Source of the DNA: CAVTYH01 sp963738835
GTDB taxonomy: Bacteria > Planctomycetota > Planctomycetia > Pirellulales > JADZDJ01
Direction: 5' to 3'
Assembly: GCA_963738835.1 (NCBI GenBank)
Contig: CAVTYH010000007.1
Span: forward strand, 62,001-126,000
Length of the DNA: 64,000 nt
Of this stretch, positions 26,601-34,550 are shown piece by piece; the stretch's first letter is position 1; the number at the start of each line of letters is the position of its first letter. The position numbers and the translations under genes were made by a program. Below the pieces are notes generated by a model, which saw only the letters and a program-made list of their open reading frames with translations, made no database searches and was not told the origin of the DNA.

Positions 26601-28757
26601 ATGTCGCCACAATTGCGAAAATATTCTGCCGCAGTCCTTTGTTTCGTGATACTGCTCGTCGTTGTGAGCCAATGGAGCCGAGTTGATTCGGCGGCATGGG
26701 GGCAAACGCCCACTGCCGGCAGCAAAAGCGGCGGTTCCAAATCATTGCCGCCACCTGGAATTGAAGTGCCAGCCGGCGATCGCGCGGAATTTGAGCGAAG
26801 CCTGGCAACGCTGGAAAGCGCGATCCAAGAACTCTCGGCCAGCAAAGACGCCAAGGTCAAATCGCTGCTGCCCGATGTAGAGATATTCTCGCGTGCTGTG
26901 GGAAGTGCCTTAAAAGACAACGAATTCTTCGCGACCGCCGATATTGGCAAGGCGAAACAGCTGTTGAAAGTCGGCCAAACCCGCGCTGAAGAGTTGCGTG
27001 GCGGGCAGCCGAGTTGGGCAAAGCAAACGGGGTTGGTGCCCCGCGGCTACGTTTCGCGAATCGATGGCTCCGTGCAACCGTACGGACTGGTTGTGCCAGA
27101 GTCGTATCAGCCAGTCGGCAATTCCAAGTATCGACTCGACGTCTGGCTGCACGGCCGCAACGAAAAGCTGAGCGAAATCAATTTTCTCGACGAGCGGCTC
27201 AAGCAGCCCGGCCAATTCACGCCGCCCGACACCCTTGTGCTGCACGTTTACGGCCGCTATTGCAATGCGTTCAAGTTCGCGGGCGAAATCGACGTGCTGG
27301 AAGCCATCGACGCGGTGAAGAAGCAATACCATATCGACGACGATCGCGTCGCCATGCGTGGCTTTTCGATGGGTGGCGCTGGATGCTGGCACATGGCGGT
27401 TCACTATGCCGACCGCTGGGTCGTCGCCACGCCGGGGGCGGGCTTCGCCGAATACGCCGAGTATCTGAAAATATCGCCCGACGATGTGGCTGCCTTACCA
27501 CCTTGGCAACAAAAACTATTCCTATGGTACGACTGCCCGAACTGGGCCGGCAATCTGTATCACTGCCCCACGATAGCGTACAACGGCGCGGACGATCCGC
27601 AAAAACAAGCCGCCGATGTGATGGAAAAGGCACTGGAGAAAGAGGGCATCGCGCTCAAACGCATCATCGGCCCGGGCACGAAACATGCCTATCATCCCGA
27701 ATCGAAGAAGCTGCTGGAGGCGGATGTAGACAGCGTCGTCGATGTCGGCCGTGACCGCAGTCCGGTGGAAGTCCATCTCACCACGTACACCCTGCGTTAC
27801 AACCGGATGTTTTGGGTGCAAATTGATGGCTTAGTGGAACACTGGGCTGAATCGCGAGTCGATGCTCTGGCCACCTCCGCCGATGAACAAACGGTGATCG
27901 CCGTAGATACCAAAAATGTGACGGATCTTACATTGTCGTTCCCGCCGGGCTGGGTTCCATTCGATATTTCCAAACCGGTGCAAGTGGCGATCGACGATCA
28001 AGAACTCGACGCGCCGCGGGCTCTTTCCGATCGCTCTTGGAGTTGCCAACTGCACCGCGATGCCGAGGGCGAAACCTTGGGTCCGTGGCAGATCGGGCCG
28101 CGCGAAGCGAAGGGCTTGCGCAAACGGCCGGGCCTGCAAGGGCCCATCGACGATGCGTTCATGGATTCGTTCATCATCGTGCGGCCGACGGGCAAGTCGC
28201 CGCGGGCTGCAGTCAATCGCTGGGTGCAGTCGGAAATGGATCGGGCCATCCGCCAGTGGCGGTTGCAATTCCGCGGCGATGCGCGCGTGAAAGACGACAC
28301 TGCGGTGACCGACGACGACATCGCCTCGGCCAACCTGATTCTGTGGGGCGATGCCGACAGCAATGCGGTGATCAAGAAAATCGCCGACAAATTGCCGATC
28401 CATTGGCAGCGAGACGACCTTGTGGTTGATCGGGATAAATTCTCGGCGGCCGATCATGTGCCGGTGATGGTTTATCCCAATCCGTTGAACCCGAACCGTT
28501 ATGTTGTCCTCAACAGCGGTTTCACGTTCCGCGAGGGAGATTACGGCAGCAACGCCCGGCAAGTGCCGCGACTGCCCGATTGGGCGATCATCGATATTCG
28601 TACACCAGCCGATGGCAATCATCCGGGCAAAATCGAAGCCGCAGATTTCTTCGGTGAAAAATGGGAGCTACATCCCGCCGGCGCCAAACCCGACAAGAAC
28701 AAGACGGCTTCCAACCCCTCTCCCCTTGGGAGAGGCAGGGTGAGGGTGCTGGAATAA
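26601..28757 (+). CDS. exported alpha/beta-hydrolase (esterase/peptidase-like), C-terminus extended by a REP element
   Basis: A 718-residue protein. The signal segment is residues about 8-30 (AAVLCFVILLVVVSQW). A hydrolase core lies at about 165-370 with oxyanion text (LDVWLHGRNEKLSEINFLD), nucleophile elbow GFSMGGAGCWHMA (Ser about 255), acid region (CPTIAYNGADDPQK) and histidine (GPGTKHAYHPESKK). A second region (about 520-690; LILWGDADSNAVIKKIADKL) follows. It resembles planctomycete S9/carboxylesterase-type proteins of unknown substrate. The last about 15 residues (NPSPLGRGRVRVLE) are encoded by a CCCTCACCCC-type repeat, so the native C-terminus was replaced or extended. Confidence 0.8.
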   Translation: MSPQLRKYSAAVLCFVILLVVVSQWSRVDSAAWGQTPTAGSKSGGSKSLPPPGIEVPAGDRAEFERSLATLESAIQELSASKDAKVKSLLPDVEIFSRAVGSALKDNEFFATADIGKAKQLLKVGQTRAEELRGGQPSWAKQTGLVPRGYVSRIDGSVQPYGLVVPESYQPVGNSKYRLDVWLHGRNEKLSEINFLDERLKQPGQFTPPDTLVLHVYGRYCNAFKFAGEIDVLEAIDAVKKQYHIDDDRVAMRGFSMGGAGCWHMAVHYADRWVVATPGAGFAEYAEYLKISPDDVAALPPWQQKLFLWYDCPNWAGNLYHCPTIAYNGADDPQKQAADVMEKALEKEGIALKRIIGPGTKHAYHPESKKLLEADVDSVVDVGRDRSPVEVHLTTYTLRYNRMFWVQIDGLVEHWAESRVDALATSADEQTVIAVDTKNVTDLTLSFPPGWVPFDISKPVQVAIDDQELDAPRALSDRSWSCQLHRDAEGETLGPWQIGPREAKGLRKRPGLQGPIDDAFMDSFIIVRPTGKSPRAAVNRWVQSEMDRAIRQWRLQFRGDARVKDDTAVTDDDIASANLILWGDADSNAVIKKIADKLPIHWQRDDLVVDRDKFSAADHVPVMVYPNPLNPNRYVVLNSGFTFREGDYGSNARQVPRLPDWAIIDIRTPADGNHPGKIEAADFFGEKWELHPAGAKPDKNKTASNPSPLGRGRVRVLE

Positions 28758-28805
28758 AACTCACGGACACCCTCACCCCAACCCTCTCCCAAAGGGAGAG
28801 GGAGT
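28712..28805. repeat. inverted pair of REP-like palindromes between convergent genes
   Basis: Left copy CCCCTCTCCCCTTGGGAGAG, then GCAGGGTGAGGGTG. Right copy CACCCTCACCCCAACCCTCT, then CCCAAAGGGAGAGGG. They face each other and together can form a long stem. The left copy encodes the end of the esterase; the right copy is close to the queC stop. Confidence 0.85.
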
Positions 28806-28827
28806 AATGTATTGAGGCCGATGCCAG

Positions 28828-29522
28828 TTAGGCTGGATACGGCAACGGATCGGTAAGGCCGGCCTCGGCGAAGCCCTTTTGACGAAGCACGCATGCGTCG
28901 CAGCGGCCGCACGGCCGGCCTGCGGCATCGGGATCGTAGCAACTGAGTGTCAGGCCATAATCCACGCCAAGCTGCGTGCCGCGGCGGATGATGTCTGCTT
29001 TCGTGAGCATGATCAGCGGCGTGTGGATTTTGAATTGCAGCGTCCCTTCGACGCCGGCCTTCGTCGCCAAATTCGCCAGTTGCTCGAACGCGGCGATGTA
29101 TTCCGGCCGGCAATCGGGATAGCCGCTGTAGTCGATGGCGTTGACGCCGATGAAAATGTCGGCGGCTTTAATCGTTTCGGCAAATGCCAGGGCCAACGAT
29201 AACAGCACGGTGTTGCGTGCCGGCACATACGTGATCGGAATGCCGTGCTCCATCTCGTCGGCGCTGCGCCCTTTGGGCACCGCAATGTCGGCGGTCAGAG
29301 GCGCTGGCACCGAAGCGGGCCAAATCAATCCGCACTGTCTCGTGCTGCTGCACTCCCAGATGTTTTGCCACCCGTTGGGCGGCGTCCAACTCAAACCGGT
29401 GTCGCTGACCGTAATCGACCGACAGGGCGAACAATTCGAAACCGTCGGCCCGGGCAATCGCGCGCGGCGGTGGCGGAATCCAATCCGCCGGAGAGCAGCA
29501 GGACAGACGGTCGATGATTCAC
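28828..29522 (-). CDS. queC: 7-cyano-7-deazaguanine synthase (two frameshifts)
   Basis: GTG 29522 starts VNHRPSVLLLSGGLDSATA, which contains the ATP-pyrophosphatase P-loop SGGLDS. The frame shifts near 29455 to ARADGFELFALSVDYGQRH and RFELDAAQRVAKHLG, and again near 29315 to ALTADIAVPKG. The remainder is intact: GIPITYVPARNTVLLSLALA, FIGVNAIDYSGYPDCRPEYI, and the zinc-binding cysteines in LSCYDPDAAGRPCGRCDACV. QueC makes preQ0 from 7-carboxy-7-deazaguanine in queuosine biosynthesis. It is divergent from queF, the next enzyme of the same pathway. Confidence 0.88.
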
Positions 29523-29536
29523 GTTTTTCTCCGACT

Positions 29537-29575
29537 TTTTTCGACTTTGGCGCGCCAAACCCCGGCAGAGTCAAA
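29537..29575. repeat. dispersed 38-bp repeat, copy 2 (inverted relative to 2053-2090)
   Basis: TTTTCGACTTTGGCGCGCCA, then AACCCCGGCAGAGTCAAA, the reverse complement of copy 1 with one mismatch by eye. It lies in the short promoter-side gap between queC and queF, so it could influence either gene. Confidence 0.7.
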
Positions 29576-29688
29576 ATGATGGTGCGCGAAAATTGGGCGG
29601 TTTGAATGGTTCCGGTTGACTTGCGTCAGCCGTGGCAGGCTGTGCTTCATCTTGCCAAAATGGAAGGCCAACGAAAAGGAGCCGCCGG

Positions 29689-30054
29689 ATGAACGACCGC
29701 TTTAGCGCCACGCTGGAAACCTTCGCCAATCAGTACCCTGGGCGTGACTATACCATTGAAATCGTGTGTCCCGAATTCACATCGGTCTGTCCAAAAACCG
29801 GCCAGCCCGATTTTGGCACGCTGACGTTCACGTACACGCCGGAAGCAAAATGCGTCGAGCTGAAAAGCTTAAAAATGTATTTGCAGCAGTTCCGCAACGA
29901 GGGCATTTTTTACGAGACGGTGACCAATCGCATTTTGGACGATTTGGTGGCTGTCTTGCAGCCGCGACGAATCAAACTCGTGGCAGCGTTCACGCCTCGC
30001 GGCGGAATTACCACCACCGTGACGGCAGAATTTGCCGCGGAACGTCGCTCATAA
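29689..30054 (+). CDS. queF: NADPH-dependent 7-cyano-7-deazaguanine reductase
   Basis: ATG 29689 follows AAAAGGA. The 121-residue protein is the short, YkvM-type QueF. It has the catalytic motif ending in SVCPKTGQPDFGTL, in which the cysteine forms a thioimide with preQ0 and the nearby aspartate protonates. The substrate-binding segment CVELKSLKMYLQQFRNEGIF carries the QueF motif E(S/L)K(S/A)hK(L/M)Y. It reduces preQ0 to preQ1 for queuosine synthesis. Confidence 0.95.
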   Translation: MNDRFSATLETFANQYPGRDYTIEIVCPEFTSVCPKTGQPDFGTLTFTYTPEAKCVELKSLKMYLQQFRNEGIFYETVTNRILDDLVAVLQPRRIKLVAAFTPRGGITTTVTAEFAAERRS

Positions 30055-30134
30055 AGCGTGAGCGTCCCCAGGAAGCACGCCGCATTACTGCCCAGCTCTC
30101 AACTGTGCCAAAAACGGTCGTTTGTTGATCGGTG

Positions 30135-31365
30135 TCACTCTTTAACGAGTTTCGACACTCGCCGTGCGCACCATCGCCGTCGCATCGACAAGCCGCCAGC
30201 TGCGACAATTAGCAGCAGTAGAGTTGATGGTTCGGGCACCGTCGCTTGGCGAAGCTGATTGAGATACAGGTCGCCGTACCCGGTATAGGAGTAGCCCTGG
30301 GTGAGTGCGTGTGTGCCGCTGTCGTCGTTTGACGTGGGGGCGGCAACGATTGTCGGCTCGATCGCGGTGTCTTCGTGCCATTCATTAAATGTGCTGACCA
30401 TCAAGATGTTGTTGGCGGTTGGGTCGAGGGTCGGAAGCACAGCTTGATTTAGCTCGGCGGAGAACAGTGAACCTTCAGCGGCACCGGGAACGTCGGTCAG
30501 GTACGCGCGGTGCCGCCGGAAGTGTGCCGCCCGTACCCCGATTGTTGAATCCCGGCGAGACAGCGGGAATCCAGCCAACATGAGCCGACTGTGCCATCTG
30601 TAGTGCCGATTGAAACTGGCTCGTCAGCGCATTTACGCCGGCCGTCGTCGAACCGTTGCCCTGTAGCGCACTGCCGTACACATCGAAATCCGTGATCGAG
30701 TCCCACAGCGCTGCTCGCTGGGCATTATTCTGCCCCGGAAAAACGTCGTCGCCGACGATGTAGGGATTGACTCCATATTGGCTTTGGATGGTCTGTCGCA
30801 AATTGGCAACCGCGGCCAACGTGCCTGGGGCATTGAAGTAGGCGCGGGTTAAGTACATAAAGACCACCGGCCGGCCATTGATCCGATAGTAATTCGGATT
30901 GCTAAAGTAATTCTGGGCGAGGTACTGGAAATCCGGCACCAAATTGGAATAGTTCGGATTTGCGAAAGTCCCGAGTCGGCCTGTGGACTCGTACATCACA
31001 GCATATTTCAGCTCGCCGGCCCGAGGATCGGTCAAAATATTATTGCGAATCGTAGTGTCTTCGGCTGACCCCGGCCCCCACCAACTCGTGGCCCAGAAGC
31101 TGATGTTCCCGCGGTGGCTTTCATCGATCTGTCCTTCAATCGTGGCGCTGCTCCGGCTGCTGTAGTAGCCCAGCGCCGGAGGCTGCTGCGGCGCGAGGTG
31201 CTCGCGCAATGTATCAGTCCAGGAATGTCCGCCGGAAAACGTTCCGTACCAGGGGTAGTACCAAGCGCCAACGATCGGCGCGGCGCGTGCAGGGCCTGCG
31301 CAGGCCAGCCACAACACCGCCCCCACCGAAATCGTGATCAATAAAAGCCGCTCGTTAAAACGCAT
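30135..31365 (-). CDS. GH99/GH71-like glycoside hydrolase with PEP-CTERM anchor (one frameshift)
   Basis: A signal peptide (LLLITISVGAVLWLACAG, ending ARA) is followed by PIVGAWYYPWYGTFSGGHSW, typical of GH99-like endo-alpha-mannanase-type proteins, and by YRINGRPVVFMYLTRAYF. The frame shifts near 30515 after GFNNRG and resumes to give NNILMVSTFNEWHEDTAIEP, in which STFNEWHE is the conserved catalytic-side motif. The C-terminus is a PEP-CTERM sorting signal (VPEPSTLLLLIVAAGG, then RRR), which sends proteins to exosortase. It probably acts on extracellular alpha-mannose-type glycans; the substrate is inferred only. Confidence 0.8.
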
Positions 31366-31813
31366 TTGAGCTTTCCTTTGTTTGCGGCCGGATGTTCATG
31401 CGGATAAACGGCCCCAACGAGATCATTTGCGGTATCGACTTCACGCAATGTCTTTTGGCCCGAGCGCCAGAGCATTTGCCCAAGACATCCGATCATGTAA
31501 TGCACCAACCAAAGACCAAACAGTCCTGGCGGCTATGACCGGAGCGAAGGCAGATTGCCGTCCAGAGGTCTAAAAGCCGAGCCGTGCGACTATTGTCTAT
31601 TGCGGCCGAGCGGATTGCAACGATGATCGGATTGGGTCGCAAATGCTGGGTTTGTCGGCATCCGTCGTCGGAAGATCGTGCGGCCATCAATTCTTCGGGC
31701 CGCAGCGTATCTAATACTCATATCATCAATCAAAGTGCCATCAAACGTCAAAAGTGGAGCTTCTCAGTGTTTTAGCACCTGCTCGCCCACCTACTCGACA
31801 CAGCAGTTCGGCG
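31366..31813. other. gene-free stretch
   Basis: About 450 bp between the start of the GH99-like gene and the IS66-type remnant. Only short overlapping frames on both strands are present, none with protein-like character or a ribosome site. I see no tRNA, no strong hairpin and no clear promoter. Confidence 0.4.
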
Positions 31814-32110
31814 TCAGCGCCCGCTAAAGATGCTCAGTCGGGCGTCATAAAGTTCCACCGTGGTCGGCGATGCCACCGAACCCGCGACTGACACGGGGAC
31901 GAAGGCGCGAGTGGCTGCTTTGGGCATCGCTTTTACGAATCTTGTCCACTGAAGACTGAGGTTCTGCTTCCATAGATAGAACTGAGATTCCGTCGGATTC
32001 CGTTCGCTGCAGAATGCCCGAATCGTCCGCCCACTTTCCTGGCAGTCGGCGATCTGCTGTCGCCAGAACGTTTCGCGTTCAGCATAGCTCCACCGTTGAC
32101 GCTTGGCCAT
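31814..32110 (-). CDS. IS66-type TnpA-like accessory protein, element remnant
   Basis: A 98-residue protein: KRQRWSYAERETFWRQQIAD, then SGRTIRAFCSERNPTESQFY and LWKQ. This helix-turn-helix pattern (W..... S G .. I R A F C .. N ... FY.W) is that of the IS66 accessory protein TnpA. The end (SPTTVELYDARLSIFSGR) appears cut short. tnpB and the large tnpC transposase are absent on either side, so this is a leftover. Sequence upstream to about 32193, ending GGTTACCGCTCCACGATCCG when read leftward, may be the IS66 left end. Confidence 0.6.
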   Translation of the reverse strand: MAKRQRWSYAERETFWRQQIADCQESGRTIRAFCSERNPTESQFYLWKQNLSLQWTRFVKAMPKAATRAFVPVSVAGSVASPTTVELYDARLSIFSGR

Positions 32111-32298
32111 CGCGTGCTCTCCCGAGGTTTGGAGATCGAAAACCTCAGGCTAGCAGATGCGTCAAGATGCGGATCGTGGAGCGGTAACCATAAAGCCGCG
32201 AATGGTATTCGCGGTTTTCGTGCCAGAGCATAAGAGGTATTTCGCAAAATGGTGATTCCCGCCGATGCCATCGGTGGCTTTTTGAACGTCCTGCCGCG

Positions 32299-32769
32299 TC
32301 AGTACGTCTTCGCCGTCGGCAGCGCTTTCCAATCGTGAAATAGTTGCTTGCACTCGTTGGCCAGGATGTTGCCGATCAGTTTCACTTTGCTGCCGCCCAT
32401 CGAGAGAATTTTCGCGGCGTCGATGTACAGCTCGTTGAAGCCCGCTTCCGCCGCATCGGGCACCGTGGCGCCGAAGTAAACAGTGTCGACGCGCGCCCAG
32501 TGCAGCGCTGCCATGCACATGGGGCACGGCTCGCAAGTGGTGGCGACAATCGCCCCTTCGAGAAAATATTTATTGATGTGCTTGCAGCCGGCGCGGATGG
32601 CGTTGACTTCTGCGTGGGCGGTGCTGTCGATCGTCGTGAGCACCGTGTTGTGGGACGTGGCAATCACCTGGTCGCCCTGGGCAATGGCACAACCAAAAGG
32701 ACTGTTCCCAGATTTCATTCCCTGGCGGGTTTTATCGATGGCCAAACGCATTAAATCGGCAGGACTCAT
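32299..32769 (-). CDS. nucleoside deaminase (CDA/guanine-deaminase-like)
   Basis: A 156-residue zinc-dependent deaminase. The zinc and catalytic motifs are HAEVNAIRAG (residues about 52-61, with catalytic Glu) and TCEPCPMCMAALHWARV (about 78-94). The C-terminus includes FGATVPDAAEAGFNEL and KQLFHDWK. By pattern it is closest to guanine deaminases and tRNA-adenosine-deaminase relatives. The size and the FNEL segment favour guanine or cytosine base/nucleoside deamination in purine salvage. It stands alone, so the substrate is uncertain. Confidence 0.85.
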   Translation of the reverse strand: MSPADLMRLAIDKTRQGMKSGNSPFGCAIAQGDQVIATSHNTVLTTIDSTAHAEVNAIRAGCKHINKYFLEGAIVATTCEPCPMCMAALHWARVDTVYFGATVPDAAEAGFNELYIDAAKILSMGGSKVKLIGNILANECKQLFHDWKALPTAKTY

Positions 32770-32846
32770 GAAGGCAATCGCAGTGGTTGACCGGGCGAAA
32801 CAATGGGCACCACAAGCTTAGCATATCGACTTCGACGGCAGCCAGA

Positions 32847-33266
32847 TCAGGCCACGTAAGGCCGCAGCTTGTCGGCGATTTCGGTTGGAATGGGAATCGA
32901 TTGCATTGGGCCGCCGGAATCGGAAAGCCGGCAGCAGACCGCCGTGATTTGTCCTTCGGCCACAGGCTGGTCGTCGTGGCGGATATCGAAATTGTAGGTC
33001 ACGCTTTTTTCGCCGAGCCGCGCAATCCGCAGCGTGACCGTGAGCAGATCTTCGAATCGGGCCGCCGCGCGAAAATTGCACTGGGTGTTCACGCGGGGCC
33101 AACTGACCGGGCCGGCCGCATCGCGGGCCAAAACGCTGAGGCCCAGGTGGCGCAAAAATTCGTGCTCGACCGATTCCATCAGCGGAAAGAACGCCGCGAA
33201 GTGCATGATTCCGGCCGCGTCGGTATCGCAAAATTCGACCCGGCGCGTGGCGGTGAAGGAAGGCAT
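32847..33266 (-). CDS. YbgC-like acyl-CoA thioesterase (4-hydroxybenzoyl-CoA thioesterase family)
   Basis: The start chosen is ATG 33266 (MPSFTATRRVEFCDTDAAGI). The frame extends further upstream, but there it is made of heptamer-repeat sequence. The 139-residue hot-dog-fold protein has the catalytic segment EFCDTDAAGIMHFAAFFPLM with the conserved aspartate in FxDTDxxGxxxF and MESVEHEFLRHLG. It hydrolyses acyl-CoA thioesters. It lies 80 bp downstream of rpsR on the same strand, separated by the repeat; no functional link is evident. Confidence 0.85.
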   Translation of the reverse strand: MPSFTATRRVEFCDTDAAGIMHFAAFFPLMESVEHEFLRHLGLSVLARDAAGPVSWPRVNTQCNFRAAARFEDLLTVTLRIARLGEKSVTYNFDIRHDDQPVAEGQITAVCCRLSDSGGPMQSIPIPTEIADKLRPYVA

Positions 33267-33269
33267 GAA

Positions 33270-33345
33270 GCAGAAGGCAGAAGGCAGAAGGCAGAAGGCA
33301 GAAGCAATGGTCCGCATTCTGCGGTCTGCCTTCTGCCTTTTCTTA
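33270..33345. repeat. GCAGAAG tandem heptamers with facing complement
   Basis: Five consecutive units of (G)GCAGAAG at about 33270-33305 are followed by a spacer and the complementary GTCTGCCTTCTGCC, giving a hairpin. It fills the gap between rpsR and the thioesterase gene. It looks like another dispersed planctomycete repeat; its unit length would permit slippage. Confidence 0.75.
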
Positions 33346-33346
33346 T

Positions 33347-33636
33347 TTACTCGCCGACGTACGGCAACAACGCCATGAATCTCGCGCGCTTGATGGCCAG
33401 CGTCACCGCGTGTTGGCTGGCGGCGGTGCAACCGCTTTTGCGGCGGCTGACAATTTTGCCCTGGCGGTTGGTCAGCTTGTTCAAAAGTTCCAGGTCTTTG
33501 TAATCGACAAATAGTGGGCGCGGGCGTTGCCGTCGATGAAAATCGGGTCCTTCTTTTTGGTGCGGATTTTGGGCTTAGCCCGTTTCCGCATGGGGCCCTT
33601 CATTTTTCCTTTGGGAAACGTACCGAAGCGTGGCAT
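33347..33636 (-). CDS. rpsR: 30S ribosomal protein bS18 (one frameshift)
   Basis: ATG 33636 starts MPRFGTFPKGKMKGPMRKRA, then KPKIRTKKKDPIFIDGNAR. Near base 33520 the frame shifts by one, and the bS18 core follows: PLFVDYKDLELLNKLTNRQG, then KIVSRRKSGCTAASQHAVTL and AIKRARFMALLPYVGE, stopping at 33347. Restoring one base in GCCCGCGCCCAC gives NARRPLFVDYKDLE. bS18 is an essential component of the ribosomal platform. It is therefore very unlikely that the break exists in the living cell unless another copy exists elsewhere. Confidence 0.93.
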
Positions 33637-33726
33637 GGTGCTGTCCGTGAATCAGTGCAAATTGGCGAAACTCCTAAGGTACCGAAATCGGGCCGAGAAA
33701 TCTAGCGGCAGTTGTTCAAGGCAGGG

Positions 33727-33809
33727 GTCGAAAAGTCGAAAAGTCCAAGAGTCAAAAAGGTCGGAGCAACTCGAAAACTCTTCGACTTTTGGACTCTTTG
33801 ACTGTTGGA
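33727..33809. repeat. GTCGAAAAGTC / GACTTTTGGAC inverted repeat
   Basis: GTCGAAAAGTCGAAAAGTCC, then AAGAGTCAAAAAGG on the left and CTCTTCGACTTTTGGACTCT, then TTGACTGTTGGAC on the right form a long imperfect stem in the gap between rpsR and the RRM gene. Noncoding, and of the same general type as the other dispersed palindromes. Confidence 0.7.
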
Positions 33810-33828
33810 CCCCCTAACGCAAACAAAT

Positions 33829-33860
33829 CGCCCCCGGATGGCTGTTGCCATCCGGGGGCG
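33829..33860 (-). terminator. terminator of the RRM gene
   Basis: A perfect 13-bp stem (CGCCCCCGGATGG with CCATCCGGGGGCG) around a 6-base loop, followed on the minus strand by a T-rich ATTTGTTT. It lies 42 bp past the stop codon of the RNA-binding protein gene, in the right place and orientation for intrinsic termination. Confidence 0.8.
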
Positions 33861-33902
33861 AAGGTGATGGTCAGTTTAGCTGTCCGTCACAAACAGTTGT
33901 GT

Positions 33903-34226
33903 TTAGCGTCGGCCGTAGCCGCCGCCACCGCCGCCGTATCCGCCACGGCCGCCGCCACCGCCGCCACTGGGACGCGGAGTGCGTTCCCGGGCTTCGTTCA
34001 CGGTCAGGGCACGTCCACCCATGTCGCGGCCGTTGAGAGCTGCGATCGCCGCCTCCATCGCTTCGTCAGATTCCATCTCGACAAAACCGAAACCGCGCGA
34101 GCGGCCGGTTTCGCGATCCGAGATCACTTCAGCGTTGCGCACACCACCGTGCTCGCCGAACATGCTGGCCAATTCGGCCGAAGTGGTTGACCAGGGAAGA
34201 TTTCCCACATAAATCCGTCGACCCAT
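33903..34226 (-). CDS. glycine-rich RRM RNA-binding protein
   Basis: The start chosen is ATG 34226 (AGAAGG upstream). The 107-residue protein is one RNA-recognition motif with RNP2 RIYVGNLPW (residues 3-11) and RNP1 RGFGFVEM (about 43-50). A glycine-rich tail follows (GGGGGGRGGYGGGGGGYGRR). It is like cyanobacterial Rbp and planctomycete cold-inducible RNA-binding proteins, which act as RNA chaperones or in post-transcriptional control. The annotated frame can be extended 52 residues upstream, but that part is not conserved-looking. Confidence 0.93.
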   Translation of the reverse strand: MGRRIYVGNLPWSTTSAELASMFGEHGGVRNAEVISDRETGRSRGFGFVEMESDEAMEAAIAALNGRDMGGRALTVNEARERTPRPSGGGGGGRGGYGGGGGGYGRR

Positions 34227-34550
34227 CGAACACCTTCTACAAGGGAGCACGCTACCATCGAAAAGCAGCACAATCGTCACGACGTGAACTGAACCGAGGA
34301 CACGGATGGCTTGGCTCCCCGAGGACCACCGCATCGCTCCACCGGCTATCGGAAGTTTACGTGGCAGGTGCGCTTGTCGCAATGTCTATCCAGCAAAAAT
34401 GTGGGGCTAGCGAAGGGTTCAGGGTTCGGGGTTCGGGGTTGAGAAGGATAATGGGTTAATGGTTCTGGAACTGGCGGCTTAGCGTGCGTTTCTAGTTTCG
34501 CCCGCCGAGCCGCAAGCAACCTGAACCCCGAACCCTAAACCCTGAATTCT
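34227..34550. repeat. intergenic stretch with GGTTCAGGGTTCGGGG-type inverted repeat
   Basis: About 320 bp upstream of the RRM gene and downstream of the sigma54 activator. At 34415-34440 the sequence is GGGTTCAGGGTTCGGGGTTC; at 34520-34545 it is CTGAACCCCGAACCCTAAAC. The two arms are complementary over the repeated heptamer-like words. A 5' leader and promoter of the RRM gene must lie at 34227-34400, but I cannot place them. Confidence 0.6.

Noticed and set aside
31382..31775. Small frames between the GH99-like gene and the IS66 remnant
   Set aside because: No conserved character, no ribosome site, and competing frames on both strands.
33270..33345. Tandem GCAGAAG units as a possible CRISPR or iteron array
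   Set aside because: Units are 7 bp without spacers and face their own complement, so this is a simple dispersed repeat hairpin.
34415..34545. GGTTCAGGGTTCGGGG repeats as a CRISPR array
   Set aside because: No regular unit-spacer periodicity, only two inverted arms. No cas gene is present anywhere in the window.
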